Source: Leptolyngbya sp. PCC 6406
GTDB taxonomy: Bacteria; Cyanobacteriota; Cyanobacteriia; Phormidesmidales; Phormidesmidaceae
Assembly (NCBI RefSeq): GCF_000332095.2
Contig: NZ_KI913949.1
Coordinates: forward strand, 2,332,412 to 2,396,411
DNA: 64,000 nucleotides
Direction: 5' to 3'
Shown here: positions 54,902 through 63,702 of the stretch, piece after piece
How the letters are laid out: every line of letters begins with the position of its first letter
How positions within the stretch are numbered: the stretch's first letter is position 1
Notes under the pieces: generated by a model
Told to the model about the DNA's origin: nothing
The model's database searches: none
The model's input: the letters and a program-made list of their open reading frames with translations, nothing else
Made by a program: the position numbers and the translations under genes

Positions 54902-55086
54902 AAATGTCGTGATTTTCTGTCATTCTAGTGGTTCTCACTGACGTGAAATACTTTGAGATGGCTGCAACGCTTATTCAGCAAGGCTTTTGCTGTACTACAT
55001 CGGCTCAGGAGCTGATATATATAGTGCTTTCAGCATAGCCGTCTCTAAGTTGCAAATAGCCCTTATACCTTTCCTAAATTCCTAAC

Positions 55087-55662
55087 TTATTGCTGTTCGC
55101 CCGATCGCAAAAATTCCCGCACCGCAATCTCGCAATCGGGAAACGCTAGGGGTGCGATCGCATCTCTCTCATAGAGTTTCTGCTCCATCCCATAGCCCCC
55201 TGCCTCCGGATGCCGAAACACGTACAGACAGCGCTCCTGTACATCTAAAATCCAGTATTCGGCAATGCCCGATCGCCCATACAACGGCACCTTGAGATCA
55301 CGGTCTCGCCGCAGCGTACTGTCCGCCACCTCAATCAGCCAAAAGATTTCCCCCGGCGTGGGGTGATGGTCTTCATAGTCCAGCGGATTGATGTGAACAA
55401 CCGCCACATCGGGTTCCGGCTCAGAAAGGTCGCTAAGCTGCACCGGGTCTTGAAACCGCAGCAGCGCCCGCCCTGCCAACAGCCGCGACAGCACCCGATC
55501 AATGCGTGTGACCGCTGCACTGTGAGCCGTTCCCTTAGCTGCCATTGCATAGAGCTGTCCTTCGATTAATTCCACCCGTTCGTCTGCTGCCAAAATCCCC
55601 GCTTCTACCATGCGGTGGTAGTCTTGCACACTCAGCGATCGCAGGTCTGTAGCAACAGTCAT
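55087..55662 (-). CDS. Uma2 family endonuclease-like protein
   Basis: 191 residues of the PD-(D/E)xK-fold family abundant in cyanobacteria. Landmarks are DYHRMVEAGILAADERVELI, EPDVAVVH, FWLIEVADSTLRRDRDLK, and EYWILDVQERCLYVFR. The Asp/Glu/Lys set of the nuclease core is present. Biological role unknown; some are linked to mobile or defence-rich DNA. A broken relative is at 20271-20572. This one has no interruption. It lies downstream of an unknown gene, 66 bases away. Confidence 0.9.
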   Translation of the reverse strand: MTVATDLRSLSVQDYHRMVEAGILAADERVELIEGQLYAMAAKGTAHSAAVTRIDRVLSRLLAGRALLRFQDPVQLSDLSEPEPDVAVVHINPLDYEDHHPTPGEIFWLIEVADSTLRRDRDLKVPLYGRSGIAEYWILDVQERCLYVFRHPEAGGYGMEQKLYERDAIAPLAFPDCEIAVREFLRSGEQQ

Positions 55663-55728
55663 AGGACAGTCATAGGGATGAATGGGGGTGACGCCTGCTC
55701 CTATTGTGGCACAGGGGTCTTGTCTGAC

Positions 55729-56244
55729 TTAATCCCACCAGTAGGAGACAACGATCGCATCTCGATCCAGGTCAGACTGCTTGCTCCACAGGCCATCCTT
55801 CAACCGCAGCGACAGGTAGTTCCTAAACTTCCAGTCCTCCTCCTCTTCGAGGGAGCCATCAAAAGCATAGACCTCATCGGCCTTCCACTTTTTGCCCAAC
55901 TCCATCAGTTGCGCCACGATTGCATCCTGGTTCTCGGTCAAAATGTAGAGCGTATCCGCTGGGTACTGCACAAAGTGGATGATGCTGGTGTCTGGCATGG
56001 GGCGGTAATTGGCCATCGCCAGTAGCGTATCCACCACACCGTTGAAGCTCAGCCCGTGTTTGTCGGGCGCAAAGACAGGCTTGGTAAACAAAAAGCTTTC
56101 CCACAGGTCAGGATGGTTTGCCAAATCGGTAATCACCTGCGGCCCGTCGAACAGGTTGAACTGTCGTTGCCACACCAAGGCGGCAAACAGCTCTTGCGGT
56201 GCGTAGGTTTCTGCTAAATGTTGTACTTTGGTCAGGTCAAGCAT
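55729..56244 (-). CDS. Conserved-looking protein, unknown function
   Basis: 171 residues, soluble, mixed composition (DLTKVQHLAETYAPQELFAA; LFDGPQVITDLANHPDLWES; DTLYILTENQDAIVAQLMEL; ending VVSYWWD). No signal peptide or membrane span. I do not recognise a family. ATG 56244 has a GGTGT upstream but no strong ribosome site. It shares strand and close spacing with the Uma2 gene that follows. Confidence 0.6.
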   Translation of the reverse strand: MLDLTKVQHLAETYAPQELFAALVWQRQFNLFDGPQVITDLANHPDLWESFLFTKPVFAPDKHGLSFNGVVDTLLAMANYRPMPDTSIIHFVQYPADTLYILTENQDAIVAQLMELGKKWKADEVYAFDGSLEEEEDWKFRNYLSLRLKDGLWSKQSDLDRDAIVVSYWWD

Positions 56245-56396
56245 GGGGACACCTTGAACTAGACAAGTCTGCGTTGAGCCTGTTTCGGTCTTGCCACCAT
56301 ACCTCTAAACCTTGTGCAGGCTCTTGCCATGCCTCCCCTCGACATGCGCAACGAGTGATCCCCAATGAGTCTAGATCCCGTATTAACTCCCATCTC

Positions 56397-59300
56397 TTAG
56401 CTCCCATAAATATGGCGTAGCAAGCCCCGGTCCCCCAGCAGCGCGTCTTCCATCAGGTCAAAGCTCCAACGGTAGAGGGGTTGCTTGCCCTGGGCAACCC
56501 GGTGGCAAGTGTGGATCTGGTCTAGGAGGCTGGCGGCGGTGGTGGCATCCTGGAGAAATCCCTGACCCATGGGATGCTCCCACTGGGAGAGGAAAGCGGT
56601 AATGCCGTCGCAGTCCACATCTGAGCGGGGAGATCTCGATTTGCCAGGGCGGTAGAGGGTGTCATCGCCGGGGGGAGTCATCGCCTTCAGGGCAGAGGCA
56701 CTGAGGGCTTGCCAGTGATCCGCCAATAGCGACACCAGTTGACCCAGGTGGGGAGCTTTTCCCGGTGCCAAGCTTAGGCTCCCCAATTGGGGGCTATCCC
56801 CCTGGGCCAGCAAGAAATCGGACAGATCATGGCAAAAGGGATGCAACACCTCCCGCTCCACCACGGTCCCCAGGATTTTTCCAGCGGGGGAATAGTCTGC
56901 CTGGGCCGGATCTCGGCTTTCCCTGGCAATCAGTTGGACCTGTTTATAGGCGCTATAGAGATCGGTTTGGCTCTGGGGTTGCAGACAAAACCAAAGGCTA
57001 TCCCCCACCCGCGATCGCACCGATTGCTTCAGCGCCTTGGGATCGATAGCGGCGGCATCCGGCGGCAGGTGCTCTTGGAGGGTAGCAATGTGGGCTTCCT
57101 GACTCTGGATCGCCGTAGCCTGGGTTTGGCTTGCCTGACGTAGGGAGTGAAATTCCTGCTGCTGCTCCGCCGAAAGCTGGCTGAGCTTCTGCTCCAACAG
57201 CGCCACCTGCTGAGTGAGGGTGGCGATATGGCCATCCTTTTCCGCCAGCAGTTCATCCTTTTCCACCAGTAATCGAGCCTGGTGGCGACGTTCCAGGGCT
57301 CCCATCCCAGCATGGATCAGATTGAAATAGTAGGCTTCCCCCACATCCACCGGGCGGGGGGGCTGACCGGGTAGGTGGAGATAGCCCTGACGCTCTGGCA
57401 ACATCACCACCAGGGTTTGCCCTTCGGGGTTATCAATGTGCAGTTCCCGCACCTCGCCCTGGCGGGCAATTCGAGCCCGGTAGGGACGGCGACTATAGAA
57501 AAATTCCACCTCGGCCAAAGGCAGAAGCGGGACATCCAAGGGGGGAGACGGTTGACCTTCTGTGGTGCTGGGCTCCAGGTTGGGACGGTCAGCCTCTGAT
57601 CTGCCCTCGGGGTAAACGGGTCGGGCCGCTTCCGCGACGGTGGAACCTCCTGGAACGGTCGCAGGGCTGGGGGGCGCGGACTTGGGGGTAGGCGGTTGGA
57701 TCTGGGGCAGTTTCAGGGTGACGGCGGGGGGCACCGGGGCAGCGGCGGCGCGACTGGGGCCGGTGGTCGGATCCCAGGGATCTGAGGTATTCGGGGAATT
57801 CGAGGCATCTGAGGAATCCGACGGATCCGGCGGCACAGAAACTGGGCGAACCCCGACGAGTTCCAGTTGTAGGGTGCGATTGCCCTGCCATTCATTCAGC
57901 TTTAGCTTGTAGGCAATATCCAGGGGACTGGGTAGAGGGCAGTGGTGGCCCCAGCGCCAAGCGATGGCCTCTAGGGGTGCTCCACCCTCCTGGGCCACCG
58001 TCAGCTTCAGGTGGGCGCGGGTTTTACCCATGGCCTTTTGCTCCAGTACCCGCACGTTCGGCGTCCAGAACACCGGGTCGGGGTTGTCCATCCCGCAGGG
58101 GTGGAGGGTATCGGCCTGCTCGTAGAGATCCAGGGTCACCTCCGCCAGGTGGGCCTGTCCATCCACCGTGACTAGGGGCTTTAGGTGCTCCAGCGCCAAA
58201 ACTTGATTGGCGTAGTTCACTAGGCGAGACTTGACTTGGCGCAGATGCTTACTGGGAAAGCTAAAGCCCCCCGCTGCTCGGTGGCCACCGAATTTAGTCA
58301 GCAGGTCGTGGCAGGCTTGGAGCCCGTCAAAGACGTTGAATTCAGGGATGCTGCGGGCGGAGCCGCGAATCTCCTTCTGGTCGTCGTCTTCGTAGGTGCC
58401 GATGAAGACGGGGACGCCGTAGCGCTCCACCAATCGTGAGGCCACAATGCCGATGACGCCGTGGTGCCAGCCCGGTTGAATGACGAGAAGAATGCGATCG
58501 CGCTTCAAATTCACCGCCCCGTCCGCCTGTTGGGCCTCACAGTAGGCAACCGCCTCTTCCTCAATGCGATCGCACATTTCCCGACGACTCTGGTTGGCTT
58601 GCTCACACTGCATCGCCCGCTCCAGCGCCAGCCCCACATCATCCGTCGTCAGCATCTCAATCACAATCTGGGGATCGCTGATGCGCCCCACCGCGTTGAT
58701 GCGTGGCCCCAGACGAAAGCCAATATCCTCCGGCTTCAGGGTCTTGCCCTGATCACTCAACCCCGCCACCTGGATCAGAGCCTGCACCCCAATGATGCGA
58801 GATTTGGGCAACAGCCCCAGCCCCCGCTTCACCCAGCGGCGGTTCACCCCCGTCAGCGGAGCCAAGTCCGCGATCGTCCCCAGGGTAAACAGTTCCAACA
58901 GAGGAGCCGTCAGATCTTGCGTCCGCCCCAAGGTTTGGGCCAGACAAATGGCCAGAATATAGGCCACCCCCACCCCCGCCACCCCGCGATAGGGGGAAGC
59001 AGGATCAATCAGCTTCGGATTCAGAATGGCATTGGCCGGGGGAATCTCCGGTGGCACATCATGGTGGTCAGTAACGATCACCGCCAGCCCCAACTCCCGC
59101 GCATAGGCAATGGGCTCCACCGCTGCGATGCCATTGTCCACCGTGAGAATGATACTGATACCCTCAGCGTAGAAATCCGCCACGATGCGACTGTTGATGC
59201 CATAGCCCTCCTGCATCCGGCTGGGGATGGCGTAGGTGACATCGGCCCCCAGAAACCGCAACGCTCGCAATAGCAGCGCCGTGCTGGTCATGCCATCGGC

Positions 59301-59567
59301 GTCATAGTCGCCGCAAATTGCAATTTTTTGTCCCGTTTCAATCGCCTCCAGCAGGAGAGCCACACTGACAGCGAGATCGGGAAATTCATCCAGAGGAGAG
59401 GGCAACAGCAGAGTTTCCGGCTGGAGAAATGCCTGGGCGGCTGCCGGCGTCTCAATACCTCGATTTAGCAGCACCTGCCCCAGCAGGGGGGACAACCCGG
59501 TGGCCTGACTCAACCCCTGGGCCTCTGCGGGGCGGCTGGGATAAATCCGCCAGCGCTGATCCGGCAT
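56397..59567 (-). CDS. recJ: Single-stranded-DNA exonuclease RecJ with cyanobacterial C-terminal extension
   Basis: 5'-3' exonuclease of recombination and mismatch repair. About 1056 residues, nearly double the usual length. The DHH domain shows GDYDADGMTSTALLL, VIVTDHHDVPPE and LFTLGTIADLAPLTG. DHHA1 shows GSARSIPEFNVFDGLQA, then LLTKFGGHRAAGGFSF, and the OB-type domain follows. From about 590 a Pro/Ser/Asp-rich linker (SDSSDASNSPNTSDPWDP) leads to a beta domain, a long coiled coil with a repeated LL(V/A)EKDELLAEKDGHI, and an acidic helical end. Start chosen at ATG 59567 (MPDQRWRIYP); ATG 59600 is open. Confidence 0.93.
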   Translation of the reverse strand: MPDQRWRIYPSRPAEAQGLSQATGLSPLLGQVLLNRGIETPAAAQAFLQPETLLLPSPLDEFPDLAVSVALLLEAIETGQKIAICGDYDADGMTSTALLLRALRFLGADVTYAIPSRMQEGYGINSRIVADFYAEGISIILTVDNGIAAVEPIAYARELGLAVIVTDHHDVPPEIPPANAILNPKLIDPASPYRGVAGVGVAYILAICLAQTLGRTQDLTAPLLELFTLGTIADLAPLTGVNRRWVKRGLGLLPKSRIIGVQALIQVAGLSDQGKTLKPEDIGFRLGPRINAVGRISDPQIVIEMLTTDDVGLALERAMQCEQANQSRREMCDRIEEEAVAYCEAQQADGAVNLKRDRILLVIQPGWHHGVIGIVASRLVERYGVPVFIGTYEDDDQKEIRGSARSIPEFNVFDGLQACHDLLTKFGGHRAAGGFSFPSKHLRQVKSRLVNYANQVLALEHLKPLVTVDGQAHLAEVTLDLYEQADTLHPCGMDNPDPVFWTPNVRVLEQKAMGKTRAHLKLTVAQEGGAPLEAIAWRWGHHCPLPSPLDIAYKLKLNEWQGNRTLQLELVGVRPVSVPPDPSDSSDASNSPNTSDPWDPTTGPSRAAAAPVPPAVTLKLPQIQPPTPKSAPPSPATVPGGSTVAEAARPVYPEGRSEADRPNLEPSTTEGQPSPPLDVPLLPLAEVEFFYSRRPYRARIARQGEVRELHIDNPEGQTLVVMLPERQGYLHLPGQPPRPVDVGEAYYFNLIHAGMGALERRHQARLLVEKDELLAEKDGHIATLTQQVALLEQKLSQLSAEQQQEFHSLRQASQTQATAIQSQEAHIATLQEHLPPDAAAIDPKALKQSVRSRVGDSLWFCLQPQSQTDLYSAYKQVQLIARESRDPAQADYSPAGKILGTVVEREVLHPFCHDLSDFLLAQGDSPQLGSLSLAPGKAPHLGQLVSLLADHWQALSASALKAMTPPGDDTLYRPGKSRSPRSDVDCDGITAFLSQWEHPMGQGFLQDATTAASLLDQIHTCHRVAQGKQPLYRWSFDLMEDALLGDRGLLRHIYGS

Positions 59568-59654
59568 GGAAAGCTTGGCCCCAGTCTCAGAGTATTCCAT
59601 CTAAAAAATCATCTCGTGGGTCGATTAAGCCTGCTGCCTGAGGGACTGCATCCC

Positions 59655-59683
59655 CTGGATCGTTGATGACAATAACGATCCAG
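59655..59683. repeat. 10-bp inverted repeat between recJ and the E2 gene
   Basis: CTGGATCGTT and AACGATCCAG flank nine bases. It may be a divergent-promoter operator or hairpin. The rest of 59601-59969 has no clear gene. Confidence 0.4.
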
Positions 59684-59969
59684 ATGAACAAGTATTGAGT
59701 TGGAAGCCTCTTAGGTCAATGAGGCGGAGTCTGATTTGCCCGAATTGACTCCCCTGCCAAGGCCATCACCCCATGGGATACCCGTCAGATCGCTTGCACT
59801 AATTACCTAATTACTTGCCCTAATATATCGCCTCTGCTAGAAACGGAGCACCTAGGGCAAGGGTCAGGTAGGGCACGGTATGGGGAGGCCGAACAGGATA
59901 GAATTAGAGACTGCGATTGCTTGTCTCTGCTCAAGCCATCAGCCCACTGTTGTCTTGGATATGTCCCCT

Positions 59970-61283
59970 ATGATCCGCGAAGTTTTCATGCCCGCCCTCA
60001 GCTCTACCATGACGGAAGGCAAGATTGTCTCCTGGGTAAAGGCTCCCGGTGACAAGATAGATAAGGGAGAAACCGTCGTCATCGTTGAGTCGGATAAGGC
60101 AGACATGGATGTGGAATCCTTCTACGAGGGATTCTTGGCGGCCATTGTGGTAGAAGCTGGGGACGTGGCTCCGGTGGGACATGCGATCGCACTTTTAGCC
60201 GAAACCGAAGCCGAAATTGAGGCCGCCAAAGCCCAAGCCGCCAGCGTTAGCAGTGGCGCAGCAGCAGCGCCCGCCGCCCCATCCACCCCCACCGCGACCA
60301 CTGCCACTACTGCCGACCCCGTCGCCACCGCACCCCAAAACGGATCGGTCCAAGCCAACCGCCCCAGTGGCCGAGTCGTGGTTTCCCCCCGCGCCCGCAA
60401 GCTCGCCAAAGAACTCAAGGTAGACCTAGCCACAGTGCAAGGTAGCGGTCCCCACGGTCGGGTTGTGGCCGAGGATATCGAGCGAGCCGCTGGCAAGCCC
60501 CCGACAGCGGCAGCCCCCGTTCCACCGACCCCCGTTCCACCAACCCCTGTTGCACCCACCCAAAGCCCTACCCCCACTGCCCCAACACCCGCCGCTGCCA
60601 CCGCCACCCCTGGCCAAGTGGTTCCCTTCAACACCCTGCAACAGGCGGTGATCCGCAACATGGTGGCCAGCCTAGCGGTGCCCACCTTCCACGTTGGCTA
60701 CACCATCACCACCGACGCCCTAGACCAGCTCTACAAGCAGATCAAGTCCAAGGGGGTCACCATGACCGCCCTCCTAGCCAAGGCCATCGCCGTCACCCTC
60801 AAGCAGCATCCCCTTCTCAACGCCAGCTACACCGACCAAGGCATCCAGTACAACGGCAGCATTAACGTTTCCATCGCTGTGGCCATGGATGGTGGCGGAT
60901 TAATTACCCCAGTCCTACAGGGGGCCGACCAAATGGACATCTATTCCCTATCCCGCACCTGGAAGGATCTAGTTAATCGCTCCCGCACCAAGCAATTGCA
61001 GCCAGATGAATACACCACCGGCACCTTTACCCTGTCAAATCTAGGTATGTTTGGGGTCGATAAATTTGATGCCATTCTGCCTCCTGGCCAGGGCTCCATT
61101 CTGGCCATTGGAGCTTCTCGCCCCGCCCTCGTAGCCACCCCCGATGGCATGATGGGCGTTAAACGTCAGATGCAGGTCAACATCACCTGCGACCACCGCG
61201 TCATCTACGGCGCAGATGCCGCCGCCTTCCTGCAAGCCCTAGCTCAACTGATTGAAACCAATCCCCAATCGCTGACCCTATAG
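59970..61283 (+). CDS. Dihydrolipoamide acetyltransferase, E2 of pyruvate dehydrogenase
   Basis: 437 residues from ATG 59970 (MIREVFMPALSSTMTEGKIV), the usual cyanobacterial start. An N-terminal lipoyl domain has the lipoylated Lys in VESDKADMDVESF. An Ala/Pro/Thr linker follows, then the E3-binding domain (VSPRARKLAKELKVDLATVQ) and a second Pro/Thr-rich linker. The catalytic domain ends with the active-site CDHRVIYGADAAAFLQAL. It passes acetyl groups to CoA at the core of the complex. The E1 and E3 genes are elsewhere. The upstream 30 codons in the open frame do not look like the family. Confidence 0.93.
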   Translation: MIREVFMPALSSTMTEGKIVSWVKAPGDKIDKGETVVIVESDKADMDVESFYEGFLAAIVVEAGDVAPVGHAIALLAETEAEIEAAKAQAASVSSGAAAAPAAPSTPTATTATTADPVATAPQNGSVQANRPSGRVVVSPRARKLAKELKVDLATVQGSGPHGRVVAEDIERAAGKPPTAAAPVPPTPVPPTPVAPTQSPTPTAPTPAAATATPGQVVPFNTLQQAVIRNMVASLAVPTFHVGYTITTDALDQLYKQIKSKGVTMTALLAKAIAVTLKQHPLLNASYTDQGIQYNGSINVSIAVAMDGGGLITPVLQGADQMDIYSLSRTWKDLVNRSRTKQLQPDEYTTGTFTLSNLGMFGVDKFDAILPPGQGSILAIGASRPALVATPDGMMGVKRQMQVNITCDHRVIYGADAAAFLQALAQLIETNPQSLTL

Positions 61284-61296
61284 TCAGCATCCCTGA

Positions 61297-61400
61297 TATA
61301 GCGATTCTGCATGAGCTTTGAGCAAGCGTTTTGTTCCGTGGGTTATGCTTCGCTTCACCCACGCTACGAAGATCTTCAAAAATCAAGTGGGATTGCTATG
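61297..61400. repeat. Intergenic repeat, continuous copy
   Basis: Inverted relative of 28381-28467: the shared core reads CGTGGGTTATGCTTCGCTTC then ACCCACGCTACGA. Confidence 0.65.
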
Positions 61401-61423
61401 TAACCACCACCCACAAAACCCAC

Positions 61424-61458
61424 AAAAAAGGATCGAGCATAACGCTCGATCCTTTTTT
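61424..61458. terminator. Bidirectional terminator between E2 and rbp
   Basis: AAAAAAGGATCGAGC and GCTCGATCCTTTTTT flank a 5-base loop (ATAAC). A/T runs on both sides let it stop transcripts from both converging genes. Confidence 0.88.
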
Positions 61459-61509
61459 GCGTCAATTTTAGGTGAGAAGCTGCTTGACTAAACAGCTCAG
61501 GCGAAAGTC

Positions 61510-61821
61510 CTACCAAGAAGACCGACGATAGCCGCCGCCATCACCACCACCATTGCGACCGCCACCGCTGCGAGCGTCCTCACGAGGACGGGCTTTGTTG
61601 ACCCGCATATCTCGGCCCATCCACTCAGCGCCATCCAGCGCTTCAATGGCTTTATCTTCCTCGGCTTCCGCCTGCATGTCCACGAAGGCAAAGCCTCGGG
61701 GACGTCCAGTTTCGCGATCAGTGGGCAGGCTTACCCGGCTCACTTCACCGTACTCCTTGAAAACCTGCTCTAGGTCTTCGCGAGTCACATCGTAGGACAA
61801 ATTTCCAACATATATAGACAT
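61510..61821 (-). CDS. RRM RNA-binding protein (cyanobacterial Rbp family)
   Basis: 103 residues from ATG 61821, set by GGAG nine bases upstream. One RRM domain: RNP2 IYVGNLSY at the start and RNP1 RGFAFVDM. A Gly-rich tail (GGGRNGGGDGGGYRRSSW) follows. Cyanobacterial Rbp proteins of this type are often cold-induced and bind mRNA; some localise mRNAs to the thylakoid. Converges on the E2 gene with a shared terminator. Confidence 0.92.
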   Translation of the reverse strand: MSIYVGNLSYDVTREDLEQVFKEYGEVSRVSLPTDRETGRPRGFAFVDMQAEAEEDKAIEALDGAEWMGRDMRVNKARPREDARSGGGRNGGGDGGGYRRSSW

Positions 61822-62099
61822 GAGATTCATCTCCTTATTCAACAGTCAACGGGACGTGTAGCGTGGTTAAACGGAGATGAACCTGTAACTGAAATCGACA
61901 TTGAAACTGAAACAAGTCTTGCTCTACCGAAAACTAGCTTTTAATACGCTAGCATTCCTGATCAAAATTGGCGACACCTGTTTGCAGTCCCCCATAGCCC
62001 TCCACTCGGGCTGATAACTGAGGAACCATTACAGAACTTAATCCTCAGATTTTGTAGGGGTGTTACAGTCAGAGAGCAAGCACAACAGGCACTCTGTTA

Positions 62100-62318
62100 A
62101 TGACTTACCAAAATCGTCTGCATCCTTGGTGCATCGTACGTCAGTTGCCCAAAATGCAGAAGGTGGTGGTGGATCGGTTCCGCCGTCATCAAGAGGCCGA
62201 CTCTCGCGCTACGACGCTACGGCGACTTACCCCTAACGCCACCTTTGTGGTTCTGTTTGATCCTACGCCAGCAGCGATACCCGCTGAGCCCACCGTTCCA
62301 GCAGTACCAGCAGTATAG
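62100..62318 (+). CDS. Small conserved cyanobacterial protein, unknown function
   Basis: 72 residues. TYQNRLHPWCIVRQLPKMQK followed by VVVDRFRRHQEAD and LRRLTPNATFVVLFDP matches a short family I recall from other cyanobacteria, annotated as hypothetical. Strongly basic with an Ala/Pro tail (AAIPAEPTVPAVPAV). No motif gives a function. Confidence 0.6.
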   Translation: MTYQNRLHPWCIVRQLPKMQKVVVDRFRRHQEADSRATTLRRLTPNATFVVLFDPTPAAIPAEPTVPAVPAV

Positions 62319-62400
62319 TACGCCCAGCCTGACACCAGAGCATTAAGGTTTCACAAGCTAGTCTGGCTGAACAACTGCCAGAACGCTCCATAACTTTATA

Positions 62401-62461
62401 CCCTCCAAATAAATAACCCAGGATACAAATCTCTTGTATCCTGGGTTATTTATTTGGAGGG
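62401..62461. repeat. Perfect 28-bp inverted repeat with 5-base loop
   Basis: Left arm 62401-62428 begins CCCTCCAAATAAATAACCCA; right arm 62434-62461 is its exact complement; loop ATCTC. Located between two convergent genes. Longer and more perfect than an ordinary terminator. Confidence 0.85.
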
Positions 62462-62499
62462 TGAGGACGCTAACGGGATGTTTTATTCCTGGGAATACG

Positions 62500-63702
62500 C
62501 TAAGTCTTGGGCAACTTGTAGCGGCTGACGATACGTTTGGCAAACTCCGGCACATGGGCCGCTAGCTTTTCGGGATAGTTGCGGCGGGTGTAGAGATAGT
62601 TGCGGGTGAAGTGAGAGTCAATGGAAAAGCGGGCATATTCTAAGCCCTTAGGCCCCAAGACCTTATCAATCACGATACCTAGAAGCTTCGCAGCCCACAT
62701 GGGCAGGGTGACTCCCTTGTCGTAGGCGGCAATACTCTGCTGAACGGCATCGACGCGATTGCCCTGGGAGGCAACGGGCTGGGTATCGAGCTGATCCATC
62801 ACGGTTTCCAGCATGGCTTGACCCCGATCATTCCGCACCACGATCCACTGCCAACCAAAGGGAGCTCCCATATAGCCCACTACCAGATCTGCCAGCCCAT
62901 TCACATAGTCAAAGCAGCTCATGCAGGAGGGGGCAAAAACATCCTTGAGTTCACGGGTGTTGAGGCCAAAGAAGGGCACGGTTTCCGTGGAGCCATCTTC
63001 ATGTTTGAAATGGACTCGAAAATCCTGCATGAACTCGTAGTGGACTACGGTTTCTGGAGAGCGACTGGTGGTGTCAAGGAACTTTTGCAACCCGGCACGG
63101 GTGACGTTATCTACGCAGGGGGTGCCCAGGACGTAGAGTTGCTCTAGCCCCAGTTGAGATTCCACCGCCCGCAGTGCCTGGATCTGGCAGCCAACGCCGA
63201 TTACCAGCAGTCGTTTCATTCCCGACTGGGCCACCTGCTCCAGCACCGACAGATTGGGAGAGAGGGTAGGTTTATTCACCCGCGCCGCCAGAATCTCCTC
63301 TGGAGTGCGGGCAATAATGGGCATGGGCTGAAAGCGATCGCGATCGGTATTCTGCACACAGACCACTCCCTCCACTAGGCCCCGATTCAGCATTTCGATG
63401 GCAATAGTGCTGACAATGCCGGTCCACTGGGCTCCCTCAATGGGCTCCTGCTTGCGGGCCGCCATCATGTCTTGGTGTACCCCAAAGTAGCAATCGTCCT
63501 CGCTCTCCAGATCCCGGCTGCGTCCGTGGGTTTGGGTTTCCAGGGTCGGGAACTGCTGATTCAGAAAGGCGCAGGCGTCTTTAACGTAGTGGATGTAATA
63601 GGTATCGCAGAGACCACACTCGCTACAGAGATCCTTGGCGGGGCGACGGGCTCCGGGGCGCAGAGCTTTCGCTTTTTGATGGGGCGGCGGGGCCAGAGTC
63701 AT
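62500..63702 (-). CDS. bciB: Ferredoxin-dependent divinyl chlorophyllide 8-vinyl reductase BciB
   Basis: 400 residues of the FrhB/FdhB-type flavoprotein family. The N-terminal CSECGLCDTYYI supplies cluster cysteines. Further conserved features are IGVGCQIQALRAVESQLGLE, LGTPCVDNVTRAGLQKFL and APSCMSCFDYVNGLADLVVG. In cyanobacteria the ~400-residue members (Slr1923 type) reduce the 8-vinyl group of divinyl chlorophyllide. The related 7-hydroxymethyl chlorophyll reductase is a close alternative, but length and start favour BciB. Single gene. Confidence 0.85.
   Translation of the reverse strand: MTLAPPPHQKAKALRPGARRPAKDLCSECGLCDTYYIHYVKDACAFLNQQFPTLETQTHGRSRDLESEDDCYFGVHQDMMAARKQEPIEGAQWTGIVSTIAIEMLNRGLVEGVVCVQNTDRDRFQPMPIIARTPEEILAARVNKPTLSPNLSVLEQVAQSGMKRLLVIGVGCQIQALRAVESQLGLEQLYVLGTPCVDNVTRAGLQKFLDTTSRSPETVVHYEFMQDFRVHFKHEDGSTETVPFFGLNTRELKDVFAPSCMSCFDYVNGLADLVVGYMGAPFGWQWIVVRNDRGQAMLETVMDQLDTQPVASQGNRVDAVQQSIAAYDKGVTLPMWAAKLLGIVIDKVLGPKGLEYARFSIDSHFTRNYLYTRRNYPEKLAAHVPEFAKRIVSRYKLPKT

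Noticed and set aside
58461..59273. 270-codon plus-strand frame opposite recJ
   Set aside because: His/Gln/Pro/Arg-rich shadow lying over the conserved DHH region of recJ.
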